DNA of 25,394 nt from the NCBI GenBank assembly GCA_946481205.1, contig CAMLNB010000018.1, forward strand, positions 1 through 25,394. Reading direction: 5' to 3'. This DNA is from an uncultured Kangiella sp. Lineage in GTDB: Bacteria > Pseudomonadota > Gammaproteobacteria > Enterobacterales > DSM-103792. Positions 17,747 to 25,340 of the stretch are shown piece after piece (position 1 is the stretch's first letter; every line of letters begins with the position of its first letter). The translations under genes were made by a program, and so were the position numbers. The notes below the pieces were generated by a model, which saw only the letters and a program-made list of their open reading frames with translations, did no database searches and was not told the DNA's origin.

Positions 17747-18566
17747 TGCTGTATTCGCCTGCTTTTTGGTCTTGCTGGCAGGCTGTAGGCCTAGCGAAAA
17801 TCCAGTGAATGCGACGAAAGCAACTCATGAGCCGAGCGCTAAATCAGATTTGTATTGGGGCGCGCTTTTTCTGAATGAGAAGGAGCTGCATCTTCGAACC
17901 TCCTTTGAATCAGGGTTCTCTGAAAAAGTAATTACGATTCCAAATGCGCCACAAATGCTCACATTGCTCGGAAGATGGGATGGAAGCGATGTGAAGTTGG
18001 CTACTTTTGACCGCAATAGCTGCGCACTTGTTTTTTACTCAGACCTCTCGCTCGAAAAGCAAGTTTCGCATTTCACGGTTGATTGTTCCAATAAGTCACT
18101 GGCGGTAGTTTCTGGGGATTGGAATGGCGATGGGGTTGATACCGTAGGAATATATGATAGGGATTTGAGCGTTTTCACTCTATTCAATAGGAATGATGGT
18201 GCTTTAGAGTCGGCTTCTTTCCAGTACGGGCCGGTTGGGGGGGCGGCTTTCCCTATTGCTGGTGATTGGGACGGAGATGGTAGGGACACTGTTGGCCTAT
18301 GGTTCAATTCGAAATTCCAGGTGGATTTAAAGAATTCAAACGCTGAAGGTTTTGCAGACATTTCATTTGTAATTCCGTACCAGGGAACTGGCTCTGATGA
18401 GCTAACGCCATTTTCCATCAAGTATATGTCACATACAGCAATCGGTGTCCACAGTGCTAAAATGGGAGTTTTTACACTCTATCCCGATTTTCATGATGTG
18501 AATAAAATTATTACAGTTGAGTTTGGCAGAAAGAATGCTGTTTCAATTCCTATTGTCGGAGGTTAG
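17733..18566 (+). CDS. Lipoprotein with FG-GAP/VCBS-like repeats
   Basis: A 277-residue predicted lipoprotein of unknown function. A short signal peptide ends in the lipobox LAG-C (C18); Arg at +2 does not give the inner-membrane retention signal, so the outer membrane is expected. The mature part carries beta-propeller-type repeats about 48 residues apart: a degenerate GRWDGSD at 80-86, then GDWNGDGVDTVGIYD at 128 and GDWDGDGRDTVGLWF at 177. The last two have intact Asp-rich calcium-binding-like loops. ATG 17733 is preferred over 17739 because AAGGA (17719-17723) is spaced 9 bases from it. It overlaps the acyltransferase end and is followed one base later by the dioxygenase start, so it belongs to the same transcript. 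A carbohydrate-binding or surface role is a guess. Confidence 0.75.
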   Translation: MKMPNAVFACFLVLLAGCRPSENPVNATKATHEPSAKSDLYWGALFLNEKELHLRTSFESGFSEKVITIPNAPQMLTLLGRWDGSDVKLATFDRNSCALVFYSDLSLEKQVSHFTVDCSNKSLAVVSGDWNGDGVDTVGIYDRDLSVFTLFNRNDGALESASFQYGPVGGAAFPIAGDWDGDGRDTVGLWFNSKFQVDLKNSNAEGFADISFVIPYQGTGSDELTPFSIKYMSHTAIGVHSAKMGVFTLYPDFHDVNKIITVEFGRKNAVSIPIVGG

Positions 18567-18567
18567 C

Positions 18568-19479
18568 ATGTTTACAAGTGAATTTGGCTCGCTATGGATT
18601 GATCGGGCTGACGCTCTTCAGTTGGTGGAGAGCAAGTTATTGAGTAATGTGAATTTTCAGGATTTTCGGAGTAAGATTGATTTTTTTATCAAGAATGGGT
18701 ATGTAATTTTTGAATCTGAAGTACCTCATCAAGTGATTGATCAGTATTTGCATGACTTTGATAATGCGCTTACCAAAGACATTGGACTCTTGGCTTCGGT
18801 TCCTGCACATGGGCCTCAGGACAAAGGGATTATTTCTGCGACAGGTTCAAACAGAAGGGCCCCCTTGACCAAATACCTTGACACATATTGGTTAATTTCG
18901 TCGGCCTTGCCCATTATTTTTTCCACCAACATTAGTCGGTTTTTGTCGCTCATATTTGAAAGAGAACCTCTGGCGTTTCAAGGATTGCATTTCGAGACTG
19001 GATCGACACAAGCAATACATCAAGATACTGCTTATGTTGTTTCTGAGAAGCCGTTAGCACTTGCTGCTAGCTGGGTTGCTCTCGAGGATGTTGCCGAGGG
19101 AGCTGGCGAGTTAATCTATTATGAGGGGAGTCACAAACTTCCGGATTGGAAGTACTCAGGGAAGTTCAAACACTTTAATCACGAGCGCGATCCACATGAG
19201 CAGCATCTGCGCCATTTGGAATTCTTGCGCTCGGAGTCAGAACGACGTGGACTGCCACTTAAGCATTTTCTGCCAAAAAAAGGAGATGTGCTGATTTGGT
19301 CTGCGGACCTTGCACATGGTGGCGCAGAAATTTCTAAACCTGAGCTGTCTCGTAAGTCATTAGTCACCCACTACTGTCCGTCTGGTTTGAGGCCTCACTA
19401 CTTTAATTACATAGATAGTAGCCGGCAGACTGTTAGAACTAATAGCGGAATTGGTTTGACTTCGACATTTTATTATTAA
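18568..19479 (+). CDS. Phytanoyl-CoA dioxygenase (PhyH)-like Fe(II)/2-oxoglutarate oxygenase
   Basis: A 303-residue cytoplasmic protein of the PhyH group of non-haem iron oxygenases. The iron facial triad is visible: the H-x-D motif in AIHQDTAYV (H151, D153) and the distal histidine in DLAHGGAEI (H250). R262 in SRKSLVTHY is the likely 2-oxoglutarate ligand. GAGELIYYEGSHKLP is a further family segment. All expected ligands are present, so it should be active. The ATG at 18568 is clear: GGAGG (18558-18562) is spaced 5 bases. It is transcribed with the lipoprotein gene, whose stop lies one base before. The substrate is unknown; the context suggests hydroxylation or oxidation of a glycan sugar or its acyl substituent. 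Confidence 0.85.
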   Translation: MFTSEFGSLWIDRADALQLVESKLLSNVNFQDFRSKIDFFIKNGYVIFESEVPHQVIDQYLHDFDNALTKDIGLLASVPAHGPQDKGIISATGSNRRAPLTKYLDTYWLISSALPIIFSTNISRFLSLIFEREPLAFQGLHFETGSTQAIHQDTAYVVSEKPLALAASWVALEDVAEGAGELIYYEGSHKLPDWKYSGKFKHFNHERDPHEQHLRHLEFLRSESERRGLPLKHFLPKKGDVLIWSADLAHGGAEISKPELSRKSLVTHYCPSGLRPHYFNYIDSSRQTVRTNSGIGLTSTFYY

Positions 19480-19890
19480 GTGAGAAATATGGTCTAGATA
19501 TTGATACCAGCCAAAAGTGAGTCTGCCGGTACATGTAACCCAGCAGGCCAAAACATGAAGAAATGATTCACCGAAGAACAGATCATCTGTGTATTGCGGG
19601 AAGACGAGCAGGACGGGGTGGTGATCTGGGGGTAGTGCCGGAAATAGAACATCAACGAGCAGACCTTTTTCCGCTCGTGTAATAGTTGTACGCCCCGGAG
19701 GAGGTCCCCTCTGTGGGCCGGCCATGGATGGCCATATTCCTCGCTGTGTAACAGAACGCCCGCTCAGTCGGGCCTGGAACAACGGCAAACTCACGCTGCG
19801 ATTGGTATCAAATAGTCGTTGCAGGAGAGGTGATGTCGGAGGGGGGGTATTTGTCTTGGCTAGGGCGATTTTATTCTGAGGATTTATTTA
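19480..19890. other. 411-base gene-free stretch with IS debris
   Basis: Its composition differs from the surrounding A+T-rich genes, being G+C-richer from about 19590 to 19800. It contains the decayed IS3-family orfA described separately. It also contains short inverted repeats (GGCCAT-GG-ATGGCC at about 19720-19735 and GCCCG-CTCAGT-CGGGC near 19770) and a run of seven G at 19841-19847. No intact reading frame is convincing. The last bases carry the ribosome site of the next gene. Confidence 0.6.
19555..19710 (+). pseudogene. Decayed IS3-family transposase orfA fragment
   Basis: Reading from ATG 19555 in one frame gives MKK*FTEEQII-VLRE, then CRK*NINEQTFFR, with stop codons at three places. 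This matches the start of IS3-family (IS407-like) OrfA, normally MKKRFTEEQIIxVLRE followed by CRKHGISEQTFYRWK. DNA similarity seems to continue to about 19710 with frame disruption. No orfB and no clear terminal repeats were found. It is an old insertion scar between the dioxygenase and the second acyltransferase. Confidence 0.75.
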
Positions 19891-21039
19891 TTGTCCGTTA
19901 AAGATAGTTGTGTCTCCCACACTAATGGGAATATACCGTGGTTAGACCTTTGCCGTGCTCTGGCGATATTGCTGGTACTGCTTTCCCATGGTAGGCACTA
20001 CCTTAAACCTACGCTAGCTTGGACTGAGCAACTTAAATTTGGTGGATTTCTTGGTGTAGAACTTTTTTTTGTTTTGAGCGGCTATCTCGTTGGTGGGATC
20101 TTAATTAGAGATTACTGCAACGCTAAATCATCAACGTCTTGGATTTACACATTTCTGATCCGGCGTTGGTTTAGAACGATCCCAAACTATCTGATGTTTT
20201 TTACTGTTAATATTATCCTGCTCATTCTGGGAGTAAGAAGCGGCGTAGCAGATTCATATCTTCAGTATCTTACTTTCACACAAAATTTTCTATCTCCACA
20301 TCCTTCATTCTTTCCAGAGGCGTGGAGTCTATCAGTTGAGGAAATGTTCTACTTAATTGTACCTATCATGACTCTGCTCGCTACGCTATTAATTGGCAAA
20401 GGTAAGAATACGCTCTTCCTAGTGATTCTTACGATGTTCGTGTTTTCACATGCTTATCGAGCGATTCATGTTTTCAATTATAATCCTGTATGGGATGAGG
20501 GGGTTAGGAAAGTTGTGTTATTTCGCCTCGATGCGATCATGGTTGGGTTTTTACTTGCTTGGTTGCAAGATAGACGCGGCAGCATAAACAAGAAAATGAG
20601 AATTGCAGGTTTTGCTTTGTTGCCTTTGCTATTTTGGGGCAGCATGACCGCGATGCGGCCAAACGAGCTGTTAGATTCCAGCTTTTTCTGCAGGGTCTTC
20701 CTGTTCACGATTACATCATTTGGCTGTGCTGGCCTTATTCTCGTCGGGGTTAATTACACATTACCACGATATCTCTCCATATGTGTTTCGTATCTTGCAA
20801 AATGTTCATATTCTGCATATCTATGTAATCTACCTGTTCTTTTTATCATCAATGCTATTTTTGCCACGCCAGCTGGCGGCGATTTCGGAATTTTGAAATG
20901 GGTGATCTTTATAATTGGTACGTTGGCAATCTCTGCTGGGACATATCATTTCTTCGAGCGTCGTATGCTCTCTTTACGTGATAAGTATTTTCCAAGTGAT
21001 AGCGGAAGATTTGTTACTTCGAGCTCATTAAAAGCATAG
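19891..21039 (+). CDS. Acyltransferase-3 family membrane protein (second copy)
   Basis: A 382-residue polytopic inner-membrane O-acyltransferase. Motifs include IPWLDLCRALAILLVLLSHGRHYL (R22, H33), GGFLGVELFFVLSGYLVGG, EAWSLSVEEMFYLIVP, and a C-terminal FFERR segment. It is only distantly like the acyltransferase at 16730-17746, so it probably has a different acceptor or position. The start is a TTG: GAGGA (19878-19882) is spaced 8 bases from it, no in-frame ATG precedes the conserved N-terminal motif, and other starts would delete it. It lies just after the IS scar and opens a separate gene group. Confidence 0.87.
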   Translation: MSVKDSCVSHTNGNIPWLDLCRALAILLVLLSHGRHYLKPTLAWTEQLKFGGFLGVELFFVLSGYLVGGILIRDYCNAKSSTSWIYTFLIRRWFRTIPNYLMFFTVNIILLILGVRSGVADSYLQYLTFTQNFLSPHPSFFPEAWSLSVEEMFYLIVPIMTLLATLLIGKGKNTLFLVILTMFVFSHAYRAIHVFNYNPVWDEGVRKVVLFRLDAIMVGFLLAWLQDRRGSINKKMRIAGFALLPLLFWGSMTAMRPNELLDSSFFCRVFLFTITSFGCAGLILVGVNYTLPRYLSICVSYLAKCSYSAYLCNLPVLFIINAIFATPAGGDFGILKWVIFIIGTLAISAGTYHFFERRMLSLRDKYFPSDSGRFVTSSSLKA

Positions 21040-21205
21040 ATTCAAACTGTTCCTTGTAAATTCGGGCTCTCTCTGCTGAGGGGGTATATATCATGTTAGG
21101 TAACTTATTGTTGAAGAGCTTATTCAGTGTTTTTGTAAGCAATCGGTTGAGTCCTAATTCGTGCGCGTCGGGGCATAACCATCATGTTAAAGATGTTTGC
21201 ATGTT

Positions 21206-22000
21206 ATGGCTATGAGTGAGCTTGATATTTGTATTGTTGACTATTCCACTCCAATTGGGGTTCTTGAAACTACGCTTAAGACTTTGCAGGAGGCGCTTGC
21301 TGTAGTCGCGATGCCAATGTTTCCTCGGATCTACTTGATCGATAATGGCGATCGGTCGTCAGAGCTAACTGCGTTGGCAAATCGCACGTTGGGGCCAGGC
21401 CTAATTGAAGTTATCTCAGGTCATGGGAACATTGGTTTTGGAGCGGCGAATAACATTGTAATTGCTCGATGCATAAGCAAGTATTTATTGCTATTAAATC
21501 CCGATGTCGAGCTTAACCGGGATTGTCTGCTCAGGGGGCTGGCTAGCCTTGATTCGGAACCCGATATCGTAATGGGGGTCCCAGCTGTGGTTGACGCAAA
21601 CAATATGCCAAGTTATCTGTGCCGAAACTATCCAAGTGTCCGTGTACTTTGGAACAGGGCGGTTCGTTGGCCACAGTTTGGGATCGATAACCAGACCTAT
21701 GAGTTAGGCAATAAAAACTGGACTGTGCCTCGGGAAGATTTTGTAGTCGCGAGTGGCTGTTTCATGCTTTGCCGTACCGAGGCGCTACGAACTGTTGGCG
21801 GTTTTGATGAGAACTTCTTTCTGTATTTTGAGGATTATGATTTGACCTTGCGTTTGCGTGGGGTGGGGCGATGTCTGTTCATGCCACAAATGCAGATTCG
21901 CCATCATGGTGGCGGCGTTGCCGGTAAGGGGTGGCGTCATCGTATGCTGTTTTTACGCTCGGCATTGCGTTTTTTTTCCAAGCACGGGTGGCGTTGGTGA
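21206..22000 (+). CDS. GT2 family glycosyltransferase, rhamnosyltransferase-like
   Basis: A 264-residue GT-A fold transferase. Landmarks are LDICIVDYSTP at the N terminus, IYLIDNGD, NIGFGAANN, the DXD-type LLNPDVEL, the ASGCFMLCRTEALRTVGGFDE segment, and FFLYFEDYDLTLRLR, the acidic active-site region typical of WbbL-like rhamnosyltransferases. A dTDP-L-rhamnose donor is plausible because rfbBDAC are in the cluster, but is not shown. Start uncertain: TTG 21197, ATG 21206 and ATG 21212 are in frame without a good ribosome site. Its stop overlaps the GTG of the epimerase by 4 bases (GTGA), so the two are coupled. A WbbL-like enzyme could act early, on the lipid-linked HexNAc made from the WbpM/epimerase product. 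Confidence 0.86.
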   Translation: MAMSELDICIVDYSTPIGVLETTLKTLQEALAVVAMPMFPRIYLIDNGDRSSELTALANRTLGPGLIEVISGHGNIGFGAANNIVIARCISKYLLLLNPDVELNRDCLLRGLASLDSEPDIVMGVPAVVDANNMPSYLCRNYPSVRVLWNRAVRWPQFGIDNQTYELGNKNWTVPREDFVVASGCFMLCRTEALRTVGGFDENFFLYFEDYDLTLRLRGVGRCLFMPQMQIRHHGGGVAGKGWRHRMLFLRSALRFFSKHGWRW

Positions 22001-23001
22001 ATACGGTGACGTTGACATGTCCATCAGTTGCTGTGACAGGCGCCAGTGGGTTTATTGGCTCAATGGTTTCCAGCGAGTTGAGTCAGAGTGGTTTGTGTGT
22101 TCGCAATGGTTACCGAAATGAGGTTGCTGCTCGACACAATTCGTTCAAGATTGATCTCGGGCGCAAGTTAGTTGCGCATGGATTTCTTGATGGTGCCCAG
22201 GTTCTCGTGCATGCGGCAGGACCTGCACATACATCTTTGCCGGAAGAGAGACGATTTCGTATCGAAACTATTGATGGGGGGCGTTGGTTGTTTGAGAAAG
22301 CCGTCGCTGCTGGCGTTAAACGTATCGTACTGGTCAGCAGCTGCAAAGCTGGTTATGAGTTTGGTGAGGGCGTATCAGAGTCAGATATTGATAGGCCAGG
22401 AGATATTTATGGAAAGGTGAAGCTCGAACTTGAACAAATGCTTGTTGCTCTCGCCGAAATGGCTCGAGTTGAGTGGGTCATTTTCCGTCCGGCGCTGGTC
22501 TACGGTATCGGGGTAAAAGGCAACCTCTCGGCTTGGTTCAGACGTGCTAGAAATCCTCTGCTGCCGCGTTTCCCTTCCGCTGGCTATCGGTCAATGGTAT
22601 CGGTTGCTGATTTGGCAACTGCAATCGGTCTCGGATGTACCCATCCTAATGCTGCGAACAAACGATTCTATGTCTCAGATGGAGTTAGTTACTCCATTTC
22701 AGAGATTGACTCGGCGATCAGAAGGGGGGGGGGGCTTCGTTACTCGCCGATTCAATTGCCATGGGTCTGGAGACTTGCTGCGAGAGTTGGAGATATTGCA
22801 GCTGGTGCTGGAATGGACATTGGTTTTGACGGGGCCCGATTGGCAAAGCTCACGAAGACTGCAACATGCTCAGCCACACTTCTTCGTGCACAATTGAGCT
22901 GGCATCCAACAACGACCTTCTATGAGCAATTGCCATCAATGCTCGCAGTACAATCATCAGTAGCAAAGTCGCGATCTGCACCACAAACACAGCAATTTTA
23001 G
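21997..23001 (+). CDS. NAD-dependent sugar-nucleotide epimerase/reductase (WbpV/WbpK-like SDR)
   Basis: A 334-residue extended SDR protein: VAVTGASGFIGSMV (G15, G18, G21) binds NAD(P), VSSCKAG gives the catalytic serine region (S114/S115), and DIYGKVKLE supplies Y138 and K142. In Pseudomonas, WbpV and WbpK act after WbpM to make UDP-D-QuiNAc or UDP-D-FucNAc, and a wbpM-type gene lies right next to this one, which supports the same pathway. The GTG at 21997 overlaps the glycosyltransferase stop (GTGA); the upstream extension of the frame lies inside that gene and is rejected. An eleven-G run (22724-22734) encodes R243-G246; gain or loss of one G would remove or alter the last ~90 residues. The donor is inferred from context. 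Confidence 0.85.
   Translation: MNTVTLTCPSVAVTGASGFIGSMVSSELSQSGLCVRNGYRNEVAARHNSFKIDLGRKLVAHGFLDGAQVLVHAAGPAHTSLPEERRFRIETIDGGRWLFEKAVAAGVKRIVLVSSCKAGYEFGEGVSESDIDRPGDIYGKVKLELEQMLVALAEMARVEWVIFRPALVYGIGVKGNLSAWFRRARNPLLPRFPSAGYRSMVSVADLATAIGLGCTHPNAANKRFYVSDGVSYSISEIDSAIRRGGGLRYSPIQLPWVWRLAARVGDIAAGAGMDIGFDGARLAKLTKTATCSATLLRAQLSWHPTTTFYEQLPSMLAVQSSVAKSRSAPQTQQF
22724..22734 (+). repeat. Poly-G tract (G11) inside the epimerase gene
   Basis: Eleven consecutive G encode the end of an AGG and three GGG codons (Arg243, Gly244-246) and keep the gene in frame as given. Insertion of one G would end translation at the TGA at 22827-22829. Deletion of one G would shift to a frame ending at 22895-22897. 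Confidence 0.95.
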
Positions 23002-23018
23002 CTTCTCTCCCGACGCGA

Positions 23019-25001
23019 CTAGTTGACAGAAAGTTGGGATACCTGTTGCCTAGTGCTAAGGCGATGTAGATTCGATACCCGTTTTTGTATCATACATAGA
23101 TGATCACAAATGTCGGTATTCGGACTATATCCCGTCGGGGCTTCGCGCATAATCTCTCGGACTCTGTCGCAATCGGCTATAGCACAAGCATGGCGTAAGT
23201 TTTCCAGGATTTTCATTAGTTCGTTGTATGGCAAGAAAACTTCTGATGCCCGCAGGATACGCGGATGATCGGTACCAGTTACGTCGTCGCCGATGAGCAG
23301 GCCTTCATGCATCTTTTCACCAGGTCGTAAGCCTGTGTACTGAACTTCTATATCGCCGTTCTTATTCTTGTCATCTCGGACGGTTAATCCCATCAAATGA
23401 ATCATCTGTTTGGCGAGATCGGCAATCTTGATTGGTTCGCCCATATCGAGAACGTACACATCACCACCAAGCCCCATTGAGCCGGCTTGAATCACCAGCT
23501 GAGCTGCCTCTGGAATGGTCATGAAGTATCGACGAACTTCTGGATGTGTAACTGTCACGGGCCCACCCGCGCGAATTTGATCTTTAAATAGTGGAACCAC
23601 GGAGCCAGACGAACCAAGGACATTCCCGAAGCGCACCATCGTAAATCGAGTATTCTTTTGATGGTCCGCTAATGCTTGAAGGCACAGTTCTGCAAGTCTT
23701 TTTGAGGCGCCCATCAAATTGGTGGGGTGGACCGCTTTGTCTGTTGAGATTAAGACGAACGATTCAACACCAGCTTCGATTGCCGCCATCGCTGTGTTCC
23801 ACGTGCCGAAAACGTTGTTCTGAACGCCCTCAATCATGTTGTATTCAACCATCGGGACATGCTTGTATGCTGCAGCATGATAGACCGTGTGCACGCCGAA
23901 CGATTTCATAATGGAATGCATGAGTTTTCTATTCTGCACCGAACCCAACAGCGGGATGAACTCCACATTAATTTTCAAGTGCGAGCACATCTCCTCCAAG
24001 GCCATGTGAATGCTATACAACGCGTACTCAGATTGTTCAAGCAAGATTAACTGGCTTGGGCCCTGAGCAAGTACTTGGCGGCAAATTTCAGAACCAATCG
24101 ACCCGCCGGCCCCCGTTACAAGAACGGTTTTCGCAGAAATACAGCGAGATAGTAAGGTGACGTTTGGCTGCACTGGGTCTCGTGATAGAAGGTCTTCAAT
24201 ATCAATGTCACGCACTTCTTCAATGCGAGCCTTGCCGCTTACCAAATCAGACATTCCCGCAATGGTTTGAACTTTTACATTAAACGGTTCAAGGCTAAGG
24301 ATGATATTGCGACGATGGGAAGCCGAGATGGAGGGCAATGCCAGCAGAACAGCACTTACATGATGGCGACGGATCAGCGAGGGGATTTTTTTGGCCGAAT
24401 AGATACTCAGTCCCTGAACTGTGCTGTTATGAAGCTCTGTGTTGTCATCAATAAACGCGATCGGGTCGTATTCGTGGCCTATCGAAAGTGCCATTGCTAA
24501 TTGCGATCCTGCCGCACCTGCGCCATAAATTAAGACAGGGGTTTTCAGTTTACGCGTCAGTCGTTGAATATAAGCTCGGACAATGAAACGACTTCCGCCG
24601 ATAGCAATTGTTGCCAGAGCCCAGTATATGAAGGGAATGGAGCGAGGCATGTCAGTTCTAAAAACGAACTGTAGTGCTGCAAGCAAAAGTGCAGAGATGC
24701 TAACTGCCAAGATTACGGTGCCCATAGCACGCGTACTGAGATAACGGAGAATCGCGCGATACAATCCTACGCGCGCAAAGATAAAAACGGTGACCAATGT
24801 GGTGAGCAGGATTGCTGAGGCTTCACCAAAAGTTTGCGGTAAATAAAGACTACCGAGTCGAAGCGTCGCCGCTGCCAAAATAGTCAATGGAAGCAAAAGG
24901 CAGTCAACAGCGACAGAAATGAAACGCTTGATTGGTCGTGGTGCTGATAGCAAGGCAGCAAAAAATGATTGTTCTTCAAGCTGGCGAATTTGTGCCTTCA
25001 T
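23019..25001 (-). CDS. wbpM: Membrane-anchored UDP-GlcNAc 4,6-dehydratase (WbpM/CapD family)
   Basis: Converts UDP-GlcNAc to its 4-keto-6-deoxy derivative, precursor of QuiNAc, FucNAc and related sugars. The 660-residue protein has about four membrane segments in residues 25-150, a degenerate first Rossmann domain (IYGAGAAGS, about 157-166), and the catalytic NAD domain from about residue 295 (VTGAGGSIGSE). The active-site segment is STDKAVHPTNLMGASKR with S419, T420, D421, M430 and K434. Met in place of the usual SDR tyrosine is characteristic of WbpM/FlaA1 enzymes. The start has AGGA upstream of the ATG. It is on the strand opposite the whole cluster, only 17 bases from the epimerase end, with its own upstream region next to tRNA-Asn. 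Confidence 0.95.
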   Translation of the reverse strand: MKAQIRQLEEQSFFAALLSAPRPIKRFISVAVDCLLLPLTILAAATLRLGSLYLPQTFGEASAILLTTLVTVFIFARVGLYRAILRYLSTRAMGTVILAVSISALLLAALQFVFRTDMPRSIPFIYWALATIAIGGSRFIVRAYIQRLTRKLKTPVLIYGAGAAGSQLAMALSIGHEYDPIAFIDDNTELHNSTVQGLSIYSAKKIPSLIRRHHVSAVLLALPSISASHRRNIILSLEPFNVKVQTIAGMSDLVSGKARIEEVRDIDIEDLLSRDPVQPNVTLLSRCISAKTVLVTGAGGSIGSEICRQVLAQGPSQLILLEQSEYALYSIHMALEEMCSHLKINVEFIPLLGSVQNRKLMHSIMKSFGVHTVYHAAAYKHVPMVEYNMIEGVQNNVFGTWNTAMAAIEAGVESFVLISTDKAVHPTNLMGASKRLAELCLQALADHQKNTRFTMVRFGNVLGSSGSVVPLFKDQIRAGGPVTVTHPEVRRYFMTIPEAAQLVIQAGSMGLGGDVYVLDMGEPIKIADLAKQMIHLMGLTVRDDKNKNGDIEVQYTGLRPGEKMHEGLLIGDDVTGTDHPRILRASEVFLPYNELMKILENLRHACAIADCDRVREIMREAPTGYSPNTDICDHLCMIQKRVSNLHRLSTRQQVSQLSVN

Positions 25002-25302
25002 GATCTTCCTTGGCTACCAGTTCTCATCGACGCAACAGGGCATAACGCCTTCTTAACCGGGTGAATGATCAGCTGAGGCAACTGATGTTCGCAAAGCTCA
25101 ATGTTTGCTTGAGTGGACCATCAAGGCCGGCAATAAGCCACTGCAAAGCTAGCGTAACAATAATGAATTGCAACTTTGCACACAAGCGCCAGTTGTTTGT
25201 AGCTCTGCCGCAGCATCAGTTTACTAAACGAGCTTGCTGCATAACCGTTGACTGTCTCATCGACTCATCACAAACAACGCGTCGATGAGACAGCCGGCAA
25301 AC
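25002..25302. other. 301-base region upstream of wbpM, probable leader with inverted repeats
   Basis: It must hold the minus-strand promoter of wbpM, since the terminator and tRNA-Asn lie just beyond. A minus-strand TTGCAA near 25178-25183 is a possible -35, but no well-spaced -10 is convincing. The motif TCTCATCGAC occurs three times (25022-25031 and 25255-25264 direct, 25281-25290 inverted). No protein-coding frame here has a ribosome site or recognisable product. Confidence 0.5.
25252..25293. repeat. Perfect 13-bp inverted repeat
   Basis: CTGTCTCATCGAC (25252-25264) and GTCGATGAGACAG (25281-25293) are separated by 16 bases. No T-tract follows on either side, so it is not a typical intrinsic terminator. 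It lies between the tRNA terminator and wbpM and could act as an operator, a leader-RNA hairpin or a remnant of a mobile element end. Confidence 0.85.
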
Positions 25303-25331
25303 AAAAAGGGCCGCATTGTGCGGCCCTTTTT
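25303..25331 (-). terminator. Intrinsic terminator of tRNA-Asn, potentially bidirectional
   Basis: A 12-bp stem including flanking A/T (AAAAAGGGCCGC / GCGGCCCTTTTT) with the loop ATTGT. Read on the minus strand it begins 9 bases after the tRNA 3' end and ends in five T; read on the plus strand it also ends in five T. Confidence 0.88.
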
Positions 25332-25340
25332 GTATTTTAT

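Noticed and set aside
19360..19794. Minus-strand 144-codon open frame across the IS scar
   Set aside because: It overlaps the C terminus of the dioxygenase gene and the degenerate IS debris, with no coherent protein features.
19841..19847. G7 run as a contingency locus
   Set aside because: Non-coding and short; it is about 40 bases before the TTG start, with no sign of promoter-spacing control.
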